Positions 1 to 7,262 of a stretch of DNA of 8,880 nt are shown here, piece by piece. This stretch comes from Lachnospiraceae bacterium (GTDB lineage: Bacteria > Bacillota > Clostridia > Lachnospirales > Lachnospiraceae), in contig JAGCXJ010000028.1 in the NCBI GenBank assembly GCA_017961385.1, positions 1 to 8,880 of the forward strand, in the 5' to 3' direction. The position numbers and the translations under genes are program-made. The stretch's first letter is position 1; each line of letters opens with the position of its first letter. Under the pieces are notes generated by a model. That model saw only the letters and a list, made by a program, of their open reading frames with translations, did no database searches and had not been told where the DNA came from.

Positions 1-735
1 ATTCTTAATAAATTCAAAGAATTCCTCTCCTTGGGGTGTCTCATTGATATTTGTACCTTTCTTATCCTCATCGCGATGGGCTATCAGAAGGCCGCTCTTA
101 TCAGCAACAAATCCATCGCCTTTACCGTGTATGTTCAGCTCGTTTACCATCTGCTGGATGCCGTTTAACTGAACATCGAGAGAAACTACATTCTGTCTGT
201 CAGGAAGCATTCTGCACACTGATATGATGACATTGCCTGTCTGAGCATCGACATAAGGAGGAACGATAGCAACCTCGCCGTCATTTTCTCTGGCTATGAT
301 ATACCAACTTCTCTCTCTGGGATCATAGCCTTGCGGCGGTTCCCAGTTAAGGCCGTCCAGATATTTGGTCATTATATATCCGTACAGTCCGGTAAAGTTT
401 TCACTGAATTTTTCAGTGACATTGTTTGTTTCCTCGACAAGGAATTCATGTATCCTGGCCGGGGTGCTGCCGCTGACCAGCATGTGATGAACAGAGTCGG
501 CAGTTACATGCAGCACGTTTTCCGCAGTATTAACGTGATTTTCGATCATAGATGAGACGTTTAATATCCTGTCTTCCATTACCGCTGCTGCATTTGTAAC
601 GGCAGCCCGATACATCAGTCTTGATGCATAGACGACCATGACTGTCACGAATAAAAACACAAATATGAGCGGCAGGAGCATGCTGTTTCTCTTTTTTTGT
701 GTATTTATCTGTTTTCTGGCATTACTGTTTTCCAT
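1..735 (-). CDS. dCache-domain membrane sensor, N-terminal 245 residues (partial, runs off left edge)
   Basis: The reading frame is open from ATG at 735 to the first base of the window, exactly 245 codons with no stop, so the C-terminal part is missing. Residues about 18-38 form a transmembrane helix after a basic N-terminus. Residues about 40-245 are extracellular and look like a dCache_1 ligand-binding domain, with YDPRERSWY at 137-145 and PPYVDAQTGNVIISV at 159-173. Residues Y137, R142, W144, Y145, Y161, D163 and D187 fit the layout of the amino-acid-binding version of dCache, so an amino acid or related amine is a plausible ligand. The output module is off the window and could be a histidine kinase, GGDEF or chemotaxis domain; an operon mate of these kinases is most simply another hybrid kinase. 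The start lies 12 bases after the preceding stop, with AGGTAAAGG as ribosome binding site overlapping that stop. The dCache call is firm; ligand and output are inference. Confidence 0.85.
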   Translation of the reverse strand, partial: MENSNARKQINTQKKRNSMLLPLIFVFLFVTVMVVYASRLMYRAAVTNAAAVMEDRILNVSSMIENHVNTAENVLHVTADSVHHMLVSGSTPARIHEFLVEETNNVTEKFSENFTGLYGYIMTKYLDGLNWEPPQGYDPRERSWYIIARENDGEVAIVPPYVDAQTGNVIISVCRMLPDRQNVVSLDVQLNGIQQMVNELNIHGKGDGFVADKSGLLIAHRDEDKKGTNINETPQGEEFFEFIKN

Positions 736-747
736 AACCAAATACCT

Positions 748-2010
748 TTACCTGATAGTAAAATACTCCTTAGGGACCTCGATCTTGGTCACTCCCATAT
801 ATCTGCCGGGATCACCCATGATATATGTATCCTGATAGATCAGGAAAATGTTATCAGAGCTTGTTCCGCTTTCCGCATCGATATAACTAGAACCGTTCCA
901 GTCAGCACCGGGTGAGAATACTCCGTATGCCTTTGCAAGATCTCCTATATCATTAAGCTTGCTCTCTCCCAAGATCACATTTCTTGCATGTTCTGCAAGA
1001 CCTGCTGAAACAGTGTATCCGTACGAATACTTCCATGTACCGAATCTTCCTGCTCCTCCCTTTTCTACTACTGCATCCTCTACGCTTTTAAGTATTGCAT
1101 CAAAATCGGCAGTCGCACCCGTGATATCTAGGTCAAGCGCTCCGGGATATCCCATTAACGGGGAAGGAAGATCCGCTTCGATAAAGTATCCTCCGCATTC
1201 CAAAAGCTTCTTTATAAGAGGCTCTGTATGTGCATCATTTGTACAGAAGTAGGCTGAATTCTGTCCGTACTTTTCCACCCATTCGGGAGTATGCTCAAGA
1301 ATGTATGCCTGTGCACCGGGTACTCCGACATCCGTTGTAGGATCGGGAGCTTCTTCCATCGCAAATGTCATCCCAAATTCCTCGCATGCAGCTTTCATTA
1401 CCGCCACCTGTCTTGAAACTGATTCGTAATCAAGATGTCTCGGGAATGAGATATGAACAAAAGTATCACAGCCAAGTTCATGTGCTGTACGTATCATAAG
1501 ATAGCCACGGCTTACAAAATCATAATTTACAACAAGATCAGCCTGAGGACCTATGTCAGAAAAATCTTCATATGCCTCTCCAGCTATGCAGATGATATCA
1601 GGTCTCTTCTCATGGATCTGCCTGAAAGCCTCGGTTGTACCGTCAACCGCCTGATTGACGATTATTGCTTTCATCTTCGGATCATCCGCAAGATTCACTA
1701 TAGTCTGAATGGTTGTATCCAGTTCGTCAGTGAAATTGTCGGGATATATGGCAAGAGTAACCATGTCGCTGCCGTATTTTTCCTGAAATGCCTCTGCTCC
1801 TCTTCTGTCATCCTCTGACTGCGAGAAGGAACCCGTAACGATACCTATGCGAAAATCAGGTGTATCAGTTTCTTCAACCGCCTGCTGTATCGCATCTTCC
1901 TCTTCCTGTACTGTTATATTTTCTTCTATAGGTGTCTCTGTTTCCTTAGTACAAGATACTACCGCACAGACCATAACAAGCATAAGAAGAATGCTAACAA
2001 TCTTTTTCAT
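748..2010 (-). CDS. DUF3798-family periplasmic-binding-like lipoprotein
   Basis: From the start chosen here the protein has 420 residues. It begins with a lipoprotein signal peptide: KK, a hydrophobic stretch, then lipobox VVSC with Cys20 as the lipidated residue, followed by an acidic Thr/Glu-rich linker. The rest matches my memory of the DUF3798 family, which has a type I periplasmic-binding-protein-like fold: FRIGIVTGSFSQSEDDRRGA early on, then MKAIIVNQAVDGT, TFVHISFPRHLDYE, APDPTTDVGVPGAQ and a late MGYPGALDLD. It is probably anchored on the outer face of the membrane and binds a small solute. No ABC permease or ATPase is nearby; the neighbours are sensors and kinases, so I infer a sensory rather than a transport role, perhaps presenting ligand to the 7TM kinase or the dCache protein. 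An upstream in-frame ATG at 2019 directly abuts the GGAGG ribosome binding site, so the ATG at 2010, 9 bases away, is preferred. The ligand is unknown. Confidence 0.88.
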   Translation of the reverse strand: MKKIVSILLMLVMVCAVVSCTKETETPIEENITVQEEEDAIQQAVEETDTPDFRIGIVTGSFSQSEDDRRGAEAFQEKYGSDMVTLAIYPDNFTDELDTTIQTIVNLADDPKMKAIIVNQAVDGTTEAFRQIHEKRPDIICIAGEAYEDFSDIGPQADLVVNYDFVSRGYLMIRTAHELGCDTFVHISFPRHLDYESVSRQVAVMKAACEEFGMTFAMEEAPDPTTDVGVPGAQAYILEHTPEWVEKYGQNSAYFCTNDAHTEPLIKKLLECGGYFIEADLPSPLMGYPGALDLDITGATADFDAILKSVEDAVVEKGGAGRFGTWKYSYGYTVSAGLAEHARNVILGESKLNDIGDLAKAYGVFSPGADWNGSSYIDAESGTSSDNIFLIYQDTYIMGDPGRYMGVTKIEVPKEYFTIR

Positions 2011-2019
2011 AATCTTCAT

Positions 2020-2024
2020 CCTCC
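2020..2024 (-). promoter_or_regulatory. Ribosome binding site GGAGG that decides the DUF3798 start
   Basis: On the minus strand GGAGG is followed at once by ATG (2019) and, 9 bases further, by a second in-frame ATG (2010). Zero spacing cannot serve initiation at 2019, whereas 9 bases is near the optimum. The protein therefore most likely starts MKKIVSILLM, a typical lipoprotein signal peptide, and not MKIMKKIV. Confidence 0.75.
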
Positions 2025-2031
2025 AATTTTC

Positions 2032-3219
2032 TCAAATTGCTAATATAGTAAACGTTTCATTTGAAAGCACGTTGTATAACCCTCCGCTATGTTTTCCATG
2101 TGCCGGGCAAAACTCTCCGTATATATATACCCCCTGAACATTTATATCTTTTGGAAGCCTTCCTTCGTAAGCTCTGCCTTCAGCGTTTTTGTCTGCAATC
2201 AGTAGGCAGTATCTGGCCGCGCAGGAAGAACAGAATATACTGCTGTATTTATAATCCTTTGACTGTCTTATCTTCTCAAGTATCTCATCAAAGGCAGTCT
2301 TGACCGACCTCTCTATATCTTCCTTGGAAATGAGTACCATATTAAGTTCTGATCCCTCATCAACCCTTCCGATATACCCACAAGATTTATTTTCATGATC
2401 TATAACACCCAAGCATCTTAGAGTATCTATCTCATCTCCATCCTTTGTCTTCTGAGTTGCCAAAAACGGCGTTCCAAGATAATCCAAAATAACTGATGTC
2501 TTATCTGTTATGAGTCCCATCTCACGAATGAAATCAGTTACCGGCTTGCCGTCCAGTTCATAAACTACTGTCCCCTCTGCCTTGGTAACTATCTTGTGAA
2601 GATTAGTGGTAAGTGTGGTCGAATGCTCAATAGTAAATATGGGCGATATATTTCCGCCGACGAGCATCATAACGCCTTTAGTCTGGGATATTCCTTTATC
2701 AGTGAATACATACGTAGAATCAAATGTCCACCCATCGGATGCTATACCGCCATATACCGGTGTCTGCCCAGACTCATCATCAAGCAGACTCACGATGTCA
2801 TCAAAGATGATATTTGTAAGCCATGGCACATATGTAAAGATCAGCTTGTCATCTGTTGAAAGCTTTCCTCTGCATTTGCGATAAGTATATGCAAAGTTTT
2901 CTATTTGCTCCGATCCTTCGATGTCCTCTGTCATTCCTATGGAAAACTCTACATCATCTCCTGTCAGGACAAGGAGCGATATACTACTCTGAGAATATCC
3001 GCCAGTGGAAAGGATACCTATTCCGGTGCAGCCGAAAAAAGGGAAATCAAAAGTATTGGCAAGCGCGTTTACAAGTGCATCTATGTCCGGTTCAAAACCG
3101 CAAAATACAATACCGCATGTATTTTTCATTAGAGACGATCTGTCTATACCTTCATTGAGTTCCTTTACCGCCAGTTCGATATCATCAACTTCATTTGTAA
3201 ATGCCTGCAAGGATCTCAT
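2032..3219 (-). CDS. FIST domain protein (FIST_N plus FIST_C), candidate soluble sensor
   Basis: This is a 395-residue cytoplasmic protein with no signal peptide or membrane helix. The FIST N-terminal domain covers about residues 30-215 (FFGCTGIGI at 61-69, YGGIASDGW at 156-164). The FIST C-terminal domain covers about 220-395, with the SCAAR motif at 332-336, YGEFCPA at 367-373 and the closing NETFTILAI. FIST domains are predicted small-ligand sensors; the best studied bacterial examples are the NosP haemoproteins, which sense nitric oxide and control a histidine kinase encoded next to them. Here the start codon overlaps the stop of a soluble hybrid kinase by 4 bases (ATGA), which implies coupled translation and a matched dose, so I infer that this protein regulates that kinase. 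Cys330, Cys333, Cys338 and Cys371, with His374 and His377, are possible metal or haem ligands. Family assignment is firm; ligand and partner are inferred. Confidence 0.9.
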   Translation of the reverse strand: MRSLQAFTNEVDDIELAVKELNEGIDRSSLMKNTCGIVFCGFEPDIDALVNALANTFDFPFFGCTGIGILSTGGYSQSSISLLVLTGDDVEFSIGMTEDIEGSEQIENFAYTYRKCRGKLSTDDKLIFTYVPWLTNIIFDDIVSLLDDESGQTPVYGGIASDGWTFDSTYVFTDKGISQTKGVMMLVGGNISPIFTIEHSTTLTTNLHKIVTKAEGTVVYELDGKPVTDFIREMGLITDKTSVILDYLGTPFLATQKTKDGDEIDTLRCLGVIDHENKSCGYIGRVDEGSELNMVLISKEDIERSVKTAFDEILEKIRQSKDYKYSSIFCSSCAARYCLLIADKNAEGRAYEGRLPKDINVQGVYIYGEFCPAHGKHSGGLYNVLSNETFTILAI

Positions 3220-4739
3220 AGTGCATTTCCTCCATCCCGGATCACCAGCTCAACTTCATGCTTTGACATATACTTCAGAGCCTGCTCGTTATTCTTTACA
3301 AATACTCCCTTGTATCCCTTTCCTATCATTTCCTTTATCTCATTCAGCTTCTCAGATGAATCATTTATTACAAGTATTACTGGCTTATCGGCCATCTCCT
3401 CCTCGGCTTCCAACTGTTCTTTTGTATATATAAGGCTGTCATCCAGATATTCAAAGAGAAGTTTTTCGAGATCCTCATACATTATCGGCTTGGACAGATA
3501 ATCCGTAAATCCCTCCTTTATATAGGCATCCTTTGCGCCAACTATCGCATCTGCTGTCAATGCTATCACCGGTGTAGAATCTGCCAGATGCTTTCGCCTG
3601 ATTATCTCCAGAGCTTCTGAGCCACTCATTCCCGGCATCATCTGATCTAAGAACACTATGTCAAAACTGTTTTTCTCCAACAGATCAATACCATCTTTCC
3701 CTGATGAGGCCAGTGATATTTTTATCCTCGTGTCAGCCAGAAGTCCTCTAATAACCTCAAGATTCATCTCATTATCGTCTATTATCAATATATGAGCTTT
3801 TGGCGCAACAAGTATCGGGGCATATTCACTTATCATTGTCTGAGCATCTGATAGTCTTTCTGAAAAATTCCCTATGGGAGTCGGATCGACTACCTGTTGA
3901 ACTATTTTTATCGTGAACGCTGTTCCCCTTCCATATTCGCTCTCGACTTCTATCGTACCGTTCATCATCTTAACTAGTTGTTTTGTAATATTCAGACCGA
4001 GTCCCGTGCCTTCAATATTTCTGTTTTTTGTTTCTTCAAGTCTCTGGAATAACTTGAACAGCTTGTCCATATCTTCTGGACGGATACCTATACCACTGTC
4101 ACTTACAACTATCTTCAGATATTCATTTTCAGAGTCATAAGACACGCTTACATTTACGAATCCTTCTTTTGTATATTTGATGGCGTTGTTGATGATGTTC
4201 AACATTATCTGTCTGACTCTTATCTCATCTCCGTTAAGAACAGACGGTATATTCTCATCCACGCATAACTCATAGGTCAATCCCTTATCTTCAGCCTTCT
4301 TCCCCGTCATGTTTGCTATATCATAAAATACGGAAAAAGTTTCGTAATTGACAGGTATGATTTCCATCTTGCCAGATTCTATCTTGCTCAGATCCAGAAT
4401 GTCATTTATTATCGAAAGGAGTGTCTTGCTGGCACTTCTGATATCCATGGCATATTTATTGATCCCCGGATCTTTTGTCTCTCTTATGATCATCTCATCC
4501 ATACCGATAATAGCATTCATCGGGGTTCTGATCTCATGAGACATATTAGCCAGGAAATTGCTCTTTGCATTATTGGCAGCTACAACTTTTCTCTCATTAA
4601 AGTTTCTAAGTCTTGCCGCATAATCATTTAGGTTTGAAAGCATGGCAAGATCCTGTTTGAGTCTCGCATTTTCACGCTTAAGTATCTTGTTTTCCTTTTC
4701 CAGTTTCTTAATATCTGCAGTATCCATTCCTTCACTCAT
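3216..4739 (-). CDS. Soluble hybrid histidine kinase (coiled coil, HisKA, HATPase, receiver, half-receiver tail)
   Basis: The protein has 507 residues and no membrane segment or recognisable sensor domain. Residues about 9-55 form a charged coiled coil. HisKA follows with the phospho-His H68 in FLANMSHEIRTP. The ATPase domain shows the N box near N185 (NIINNAIKYT), G1 DSGIGI at 214-219 and G2 GTGLGL at 244-249. A full receiver covers about 315-432, with D321/D322, phospho-acceptor D365, T395 and K417. All catalytic residues are present. Residues 452-507 are an extra half-receiver (separate entry). With no sensor of its own, it probably takes its input from the FIST protein encoded immediately after it. 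It should autophosphorylate, pass phosphate to D365 and then to the Hpt protein of the same operon. The start is not fully settled: GAGGG abuts ATG 4739 with no spacing and lies 12 bases from an in-frame ATG at 4727. The core is a close paralogue of the next kinase upstream. Confidence 0.93.
   Translation of the reverse strand: MSEGMDTADIKKLEKENKILKRENARLKQDLAMLSNLNDYAARLRNFNERKVVAANNAKSNFLANMSHEIRTPMNAIIGMDEMIIRETKDPGINKYAMDIRSASKTLLSIINDILDLSKIESGKMEIIPVNYETFSVFYDIANMTGKKAEDKGLTYELCVDENIPSVLNGDEIRVRQIMLNIINNAIKYTKEGFVNVSVSYDSENEYLKIVVSDSGIGIRPEDMDKLFKLFQRLEETKNRNIEGTGLGLNITKQLVKMMNGTIEVESEYGRGTAFTIKIVQQVVDPTPIGNFSERLSDAQTMISEYAPILVAPKAHILIIDDNEMNLEVIRGLLADTRIKISLASSGKDGIDLLEKNSFDIVFLDQMMPGMSGSEALEIIRRKHLADSTPVIALTADAIVGAKDAYIKEGFTDYLSKPIMYEDLEKLLFEYLDDSLIYTKEQLEAEEEMADKPVILVINDSSEKLNEIKEMIGKGYKGVFVKNNEQALKYMSKHEVELVIRDGGNAL
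3219..3386 (-). other. C-terminal half-receiver tail of the soluble kinase (residues 452-507)
   Basis: After its complete receiver the kinase continues with a segment beginning PVILVINDSSEKL. Residues 455-502 align without gaps to residues 153-200 of the operon's response regulator, with 18 identities of 48 counted by eye. D460 matches acidic-pocket D158 and D502 matches phospho-acceptor D200. The protein ends five residues later, so beta4, alpha4, beta5 and the conserved Thr and Lys are absent. It cannot be a complete receiver on its own. Confidence 0.7.
3228..3233 (-). promoter_or_regulatory. Ribosome binding site for the FIST gene, inside the end of the kinase gene
   Basis: GGAGGA lies 8 bases before the FIST ATG and is read in the overlapping kinase gene as Gly503-Gly504. 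It supports initiation at 3219 and means that the last five residues of the kinase are constrained by the need for this site. Confidence 0.85.
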
Positions 4740-4749
4740 CCCTCATTCA
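4740..4749 (-). promoter_or_regulatory. Stop-restart junction between the two kinase genes (likely translational coupling)
   Basis: The 7TM kinase ends in TGA at 4749-4747 and the soluble kinase starts 7 bases later. The only Shine-Dalgarno-like string is GAGGG directly against ATG 4739 (12 bases from ATG 4727). Because neither spacing is ideal, the second kinase probably depends on ribosomes finishing the first. A short out-of-frame ATG at 4746 runs four codons to a stop. Confidence 0.5.
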
Positions 4750-7239
4750 GATAAAATGCATAACCATATCCGGCTTATGCTTTTCAAGGTATTTATCCTT
4801 TGCTTTCTCACCTACAACGCATACACATTTGTATATCCCGTCAAGTCTTTCCTTTTCTTCCTTAAGCCTGTCGGGATCGCTTCCCCATATGAGCACTATT
4901 GGAAGTTCATCGGCTCCGCTTGGCGCTAGCTGTTTTTCCTTGGGGATATATTCCTTTAATGCCATTTCAAGTACTTCATACTTGACGGGCTTGCTTATGT
5001 AATCAGTAAATCCTTTCATGATATAGCCTTCCTTTGCTCCGTTTATGGCATCAGCTGTCAAAGCTATAACAGGAGTGTCGTGAAGTATATCAAGTTCCTT
5101 CATCTTATTTAAGGTATCCTCACCGTTCATTCCGGGCATCATCTGGTCAAGAAGGATGCAGTCGTACGAATTTTTCTGAACCATCTCCACGCACTTGTCT
5201 CCGCTGTCCACGTAATCGACCTGCATCTTGGTGTCTCTTAACAGCCCTTCCATGACCTCAAGGTTCATTGCATTATCATCAACTACCAGAAGACGGGCCT
5301 TTGGAGCATACAGTCTTACTTCATCTATCTCCACACTGTTTAAGAACGATCTGACTGCTTTCGAGAATTCACCGAGCGGCTCGGCTTTTACAACCTTTTG
5401 CGGTACGGTTATGATAAACGTGCTGCCTTTGCCGTATTCGCTTTCAAATTCTATGGTCCCTTCCATCATCTCAAGCAGTTTCTGTGTTATATGAAGGCCC
5501 AGGCCCGTTCCCTCTATGCTCCTGTTCTTCTTCTCATCAAGTCTCTGAAAACTCTTAAAGAGCTTATCCTTGTCCTCGTCCTTTATACCCATTCCGGTAT
5601 CGGCGACACTTACGATAAGATCTATGTAGTTATTCATCATCCTGAATTTCGAAGAGATATTTATATCGACACTGCCCTGCATCGTATACTTGATCGCGTT
5701 GTTGATTATATTTAACATTATCTGACGTATCCTTATCTCATCTCCGTATAAAACGGAAGGGATCTCTTCGGACACGTTATAGTTGAATAAAAGATCCTTC
5801 TTCTGAGCTCTGAGTCTGGTCATGTTGAAGACATCGTTAAGTACCGAAGCCAGTTCATAATCATCTTCAATGATCTCGAAGTTTCCCGACTCGATCTTGC
5901 TAAGATCTAGGATGTCATTGATTATTGACAGCAGAGTGTTGCCTGCGCTCTTTATCTCAAGAGCATAGTTTCTTATCTTTGTTTCCTTTGTATCTCTTAA
6001 GATCATCTCGTCCATGCCCATTATTCCGTTAAGGGGTGTTCTGATCTCATGGGACATATTTGCCAGAAAATCATCTTTTGCCTTGCTGATATGCTTTATC
6101 TCGTTTGACTCAAGCCTGATCCCTATCAGCTGTTTTATCGTATGCACTATAGAGCAGAGCATGAACCCGAAAAGACCGAGCGCCATTATGGATCCAGAAA
6201 AGACACCGTTATGCGCAAACTGATATGCTGCTATCTGTATGACCGCCGCAAGCGCGATAAGAACAAATCCTATCGCAACATATTTGTATTCATTGACCAG
6301 GTGTTTTTTTAGATCCAGATATATTGTTGCAAACATGACGATGATACCCAAAAGAGCACAGATCGCCGAACTGATGAAGCTGTCAATGATAGACACCTTG
6401 CCTATGATCCAAAGCAGGATGCATATGACGGCATTTGTAAGCTCAATAATACCGACAATGATAAAGATCTTCTGATATCTGTCTTTTTGAAGGGAATTAA
6501 TGAATATCAGAAACGGCAACGGCATGACCATTACCATCAGAAAAGGTATGTCTGACATTACAGATATGTTTCTTGTATATAACTGTCTGAAAATGGAATT
6601 TGACAGTACCCAGCAGGCGCCGAGTATCACACCGATGGAAAGATGCTCCATCTCAAGATATCTTTTATGAATTATCTTATAGACTACTGATGCGATAAGA
6701 CATATCATCCCCAGAAGAAGTATGGACATACCGATGAACAGTTCAAATCCGTATCTGTGGAACAGATAAGCAAGGACACCTATCCTTGTTCCTATATATA
6801 CCTCATATACCATTCCGGAATTGTATTCATAATGAACACGCAGCTTCTTGCCTGCATCTGCCGGATAGATCGATGCCATGACATAGCATTCGGCAGATCT
6901 GTCTCCGAAGACTCTGTAATCCTCAGTCTTAAGCTGTTCCCTGAGTTCATCGTCTACATATATCTCCATGTCCATGCCGCGAAAGCATAAAATATTGTAG
7001 TCAGCCTTAAAAGTAGCAGGCAGAGTTGTTTCAAGAGTTATATCGCTGTCGGTTCTTCCCGGTACCTCAAATGCCTCTTTTGTGCCGTCAGCATTCACCC
7101 TGACCCAGTTATCCCCCGGCAGAATATCACACAGATTTCCGTTAATGGGGCTGTTTGCAGGCATAACAAGCTCGGCTATAAAGATATAGCCAAATATAAT
7201 TATAAGAACTATCGCAAGAGCGATCTTTATCTTCTTCAA
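4747..7239 (-). CDS. Membrane hybrid histidine kinase, 7TMR-DISM-like
   Basis: The protein has 830 residues. A signal-anchor helix (about 4-25) is followed by an extracellular domain of about 130 residues (27-155), rich in beta strands and resembling the jelly-roll ectodomains of 7TMR-DISM receptors. Seven further hydrophobic segments lie between about 160 and 370. The kinase core has H397 (FLANMSHEIRTP), N box N514, G1 DTGMGI at 547-552 and G2 GTGLGL at 577-582. The receiver has D654/D655, phospho-acceptor D698, T728 and K750. Residues 779-830 form a half-receiver tail. All catalytic residues are present. It should sense an external ligand, possibly a carbohydrate or one delivered by the DUF3798 lipoprotein, and feed the Hpt protein encoded just upstream. 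The start codon is TTG, 23 bases after the Hpt stop, with AAGGTGG 6 bases before it. The next Met, residue 26, would remove the first helix. 7TMR-DISM is judged from topology, not from a profile search. Confidence 0.93.
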   Translation of the reverse strand: MKKIKIALAIVLIIIFGYIFIAELVMPANSPINGNLCDILPGDNWVRVNADGTKEAFEVPGRTDSDITLETTLPATFKADYNILCFRGMDMEIYVDDELREQLKTEDYRVFGDRSAECYVMASIYPADAGKKLRVHYEYNSGMVYEVYIGTRIGVLAYLFHRYGFELFIGMSILLLGMICLIASVVYKIIHKRYLEMEHLSIGVILGACWVLSNSIFRQLYTRNISVMSDIPFLMVMVMPLPFLIFINSLQKDRYQKIFIIVGIIELTNAVICILLWIIGKVSIIDSFISSAICALLGIIVMFATIYLDLKKHLVNEYKYVAIGFVLIALAAVIQIAAYQFAHNGVFSGSIMALGLFGFMLCSIVHTIKQLIGIRLESNEIKHISKAKDDFLANMSHEIRTPLNGIMGMDEMILRDTKETKIRNYALEIKSAGNTLLSIINDILDLSKIESGNFEIIEDDYELASVLNDVFNMTRLRAQKKDLLFNYNVSEEIPSVLYGDEIRIRQIMLNIINNAIKYTMQGSVDINISSKFRMMNNYIDLIVSVADTGMGIKDEDKDKLFKSFQRLDEKKNRSIEGTGLGLHITQKLLEMMEGTIEFESEYGKGSTFIITVPQKVVKAEPLGEFSKAVRSFLNSVEIDEVRLYAPKARLLVVDDNAMNLEVMEGLLRDTKMQVDYVDSGDKCVEMVQKNSYDCILLDQMMPGMNGEDTLNKMKELDILHDTPVIALTADAINGAKEGYIMKGFTDYISKPVKYEVLEMALKEYIPKEKQLAPSGADELPIVLIWGSDPDRLKEEKERLDGIYKCVCVVGEKAKDKYLEKHKPDMVMHFI
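4750..4905 (-). other. C-terminal half-receiver tail of the 7TM kinase (residues 779-830)
   Basis: This segment begins PIVLIWGSDPDRL and aligns without gaps to the tail of the soluble kinase; both contain KY(L/M)xKH. It ends one residue after the phospho-acceptor position, which here is F829. The acidic pocket is also degraded (G786, S787), so it cannot be phosphorylated as a receiver. Confidence 0.65.
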
Positions 7240-7245
7240 TTCCTT

Positions 7246-7252
7246 CCACCTT
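7246..7252 (-). promoter_or_regulatory. Ribosome binding site AAGGTGG supporting a TTG start
   Basis: AAGGTGG ends 6 bases before TTG at 7239. No ATG or GTG lies in frame between the Hpt stop and this TTG, and the next in-frame ATG would delete the first membrane helix, so TTG is the supported start. Confidence 0.7.
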
Positions 7253-7262
7253 CTGATCGAAG

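Noticed and set aside
331..915. Plus-strand open frames in the left part
   Set aside because: They are shadows of the dCache and DUF3798 genes, which have clear domains on the minus strand.
3005..3433. Plus-strand open frame of 142 codons across the FIST/kinase junction
   Set aside because: It lies opposite two well-supported coding regions and has no family resemblance.
4735..4746. ATG at 4746 as an alternative start of the soluble kinase
   Set aside because: It is out of frame with the kinase and stops after four codons.
3216..4905. Frameshifts as the cause of the short kinase tails
   Set aside because: The next genes start 7 bases after, or overlap by 4 bases with, the kinase stops and have genuine N-terminal domains, so no second half of a receiver is hidden in another frame.
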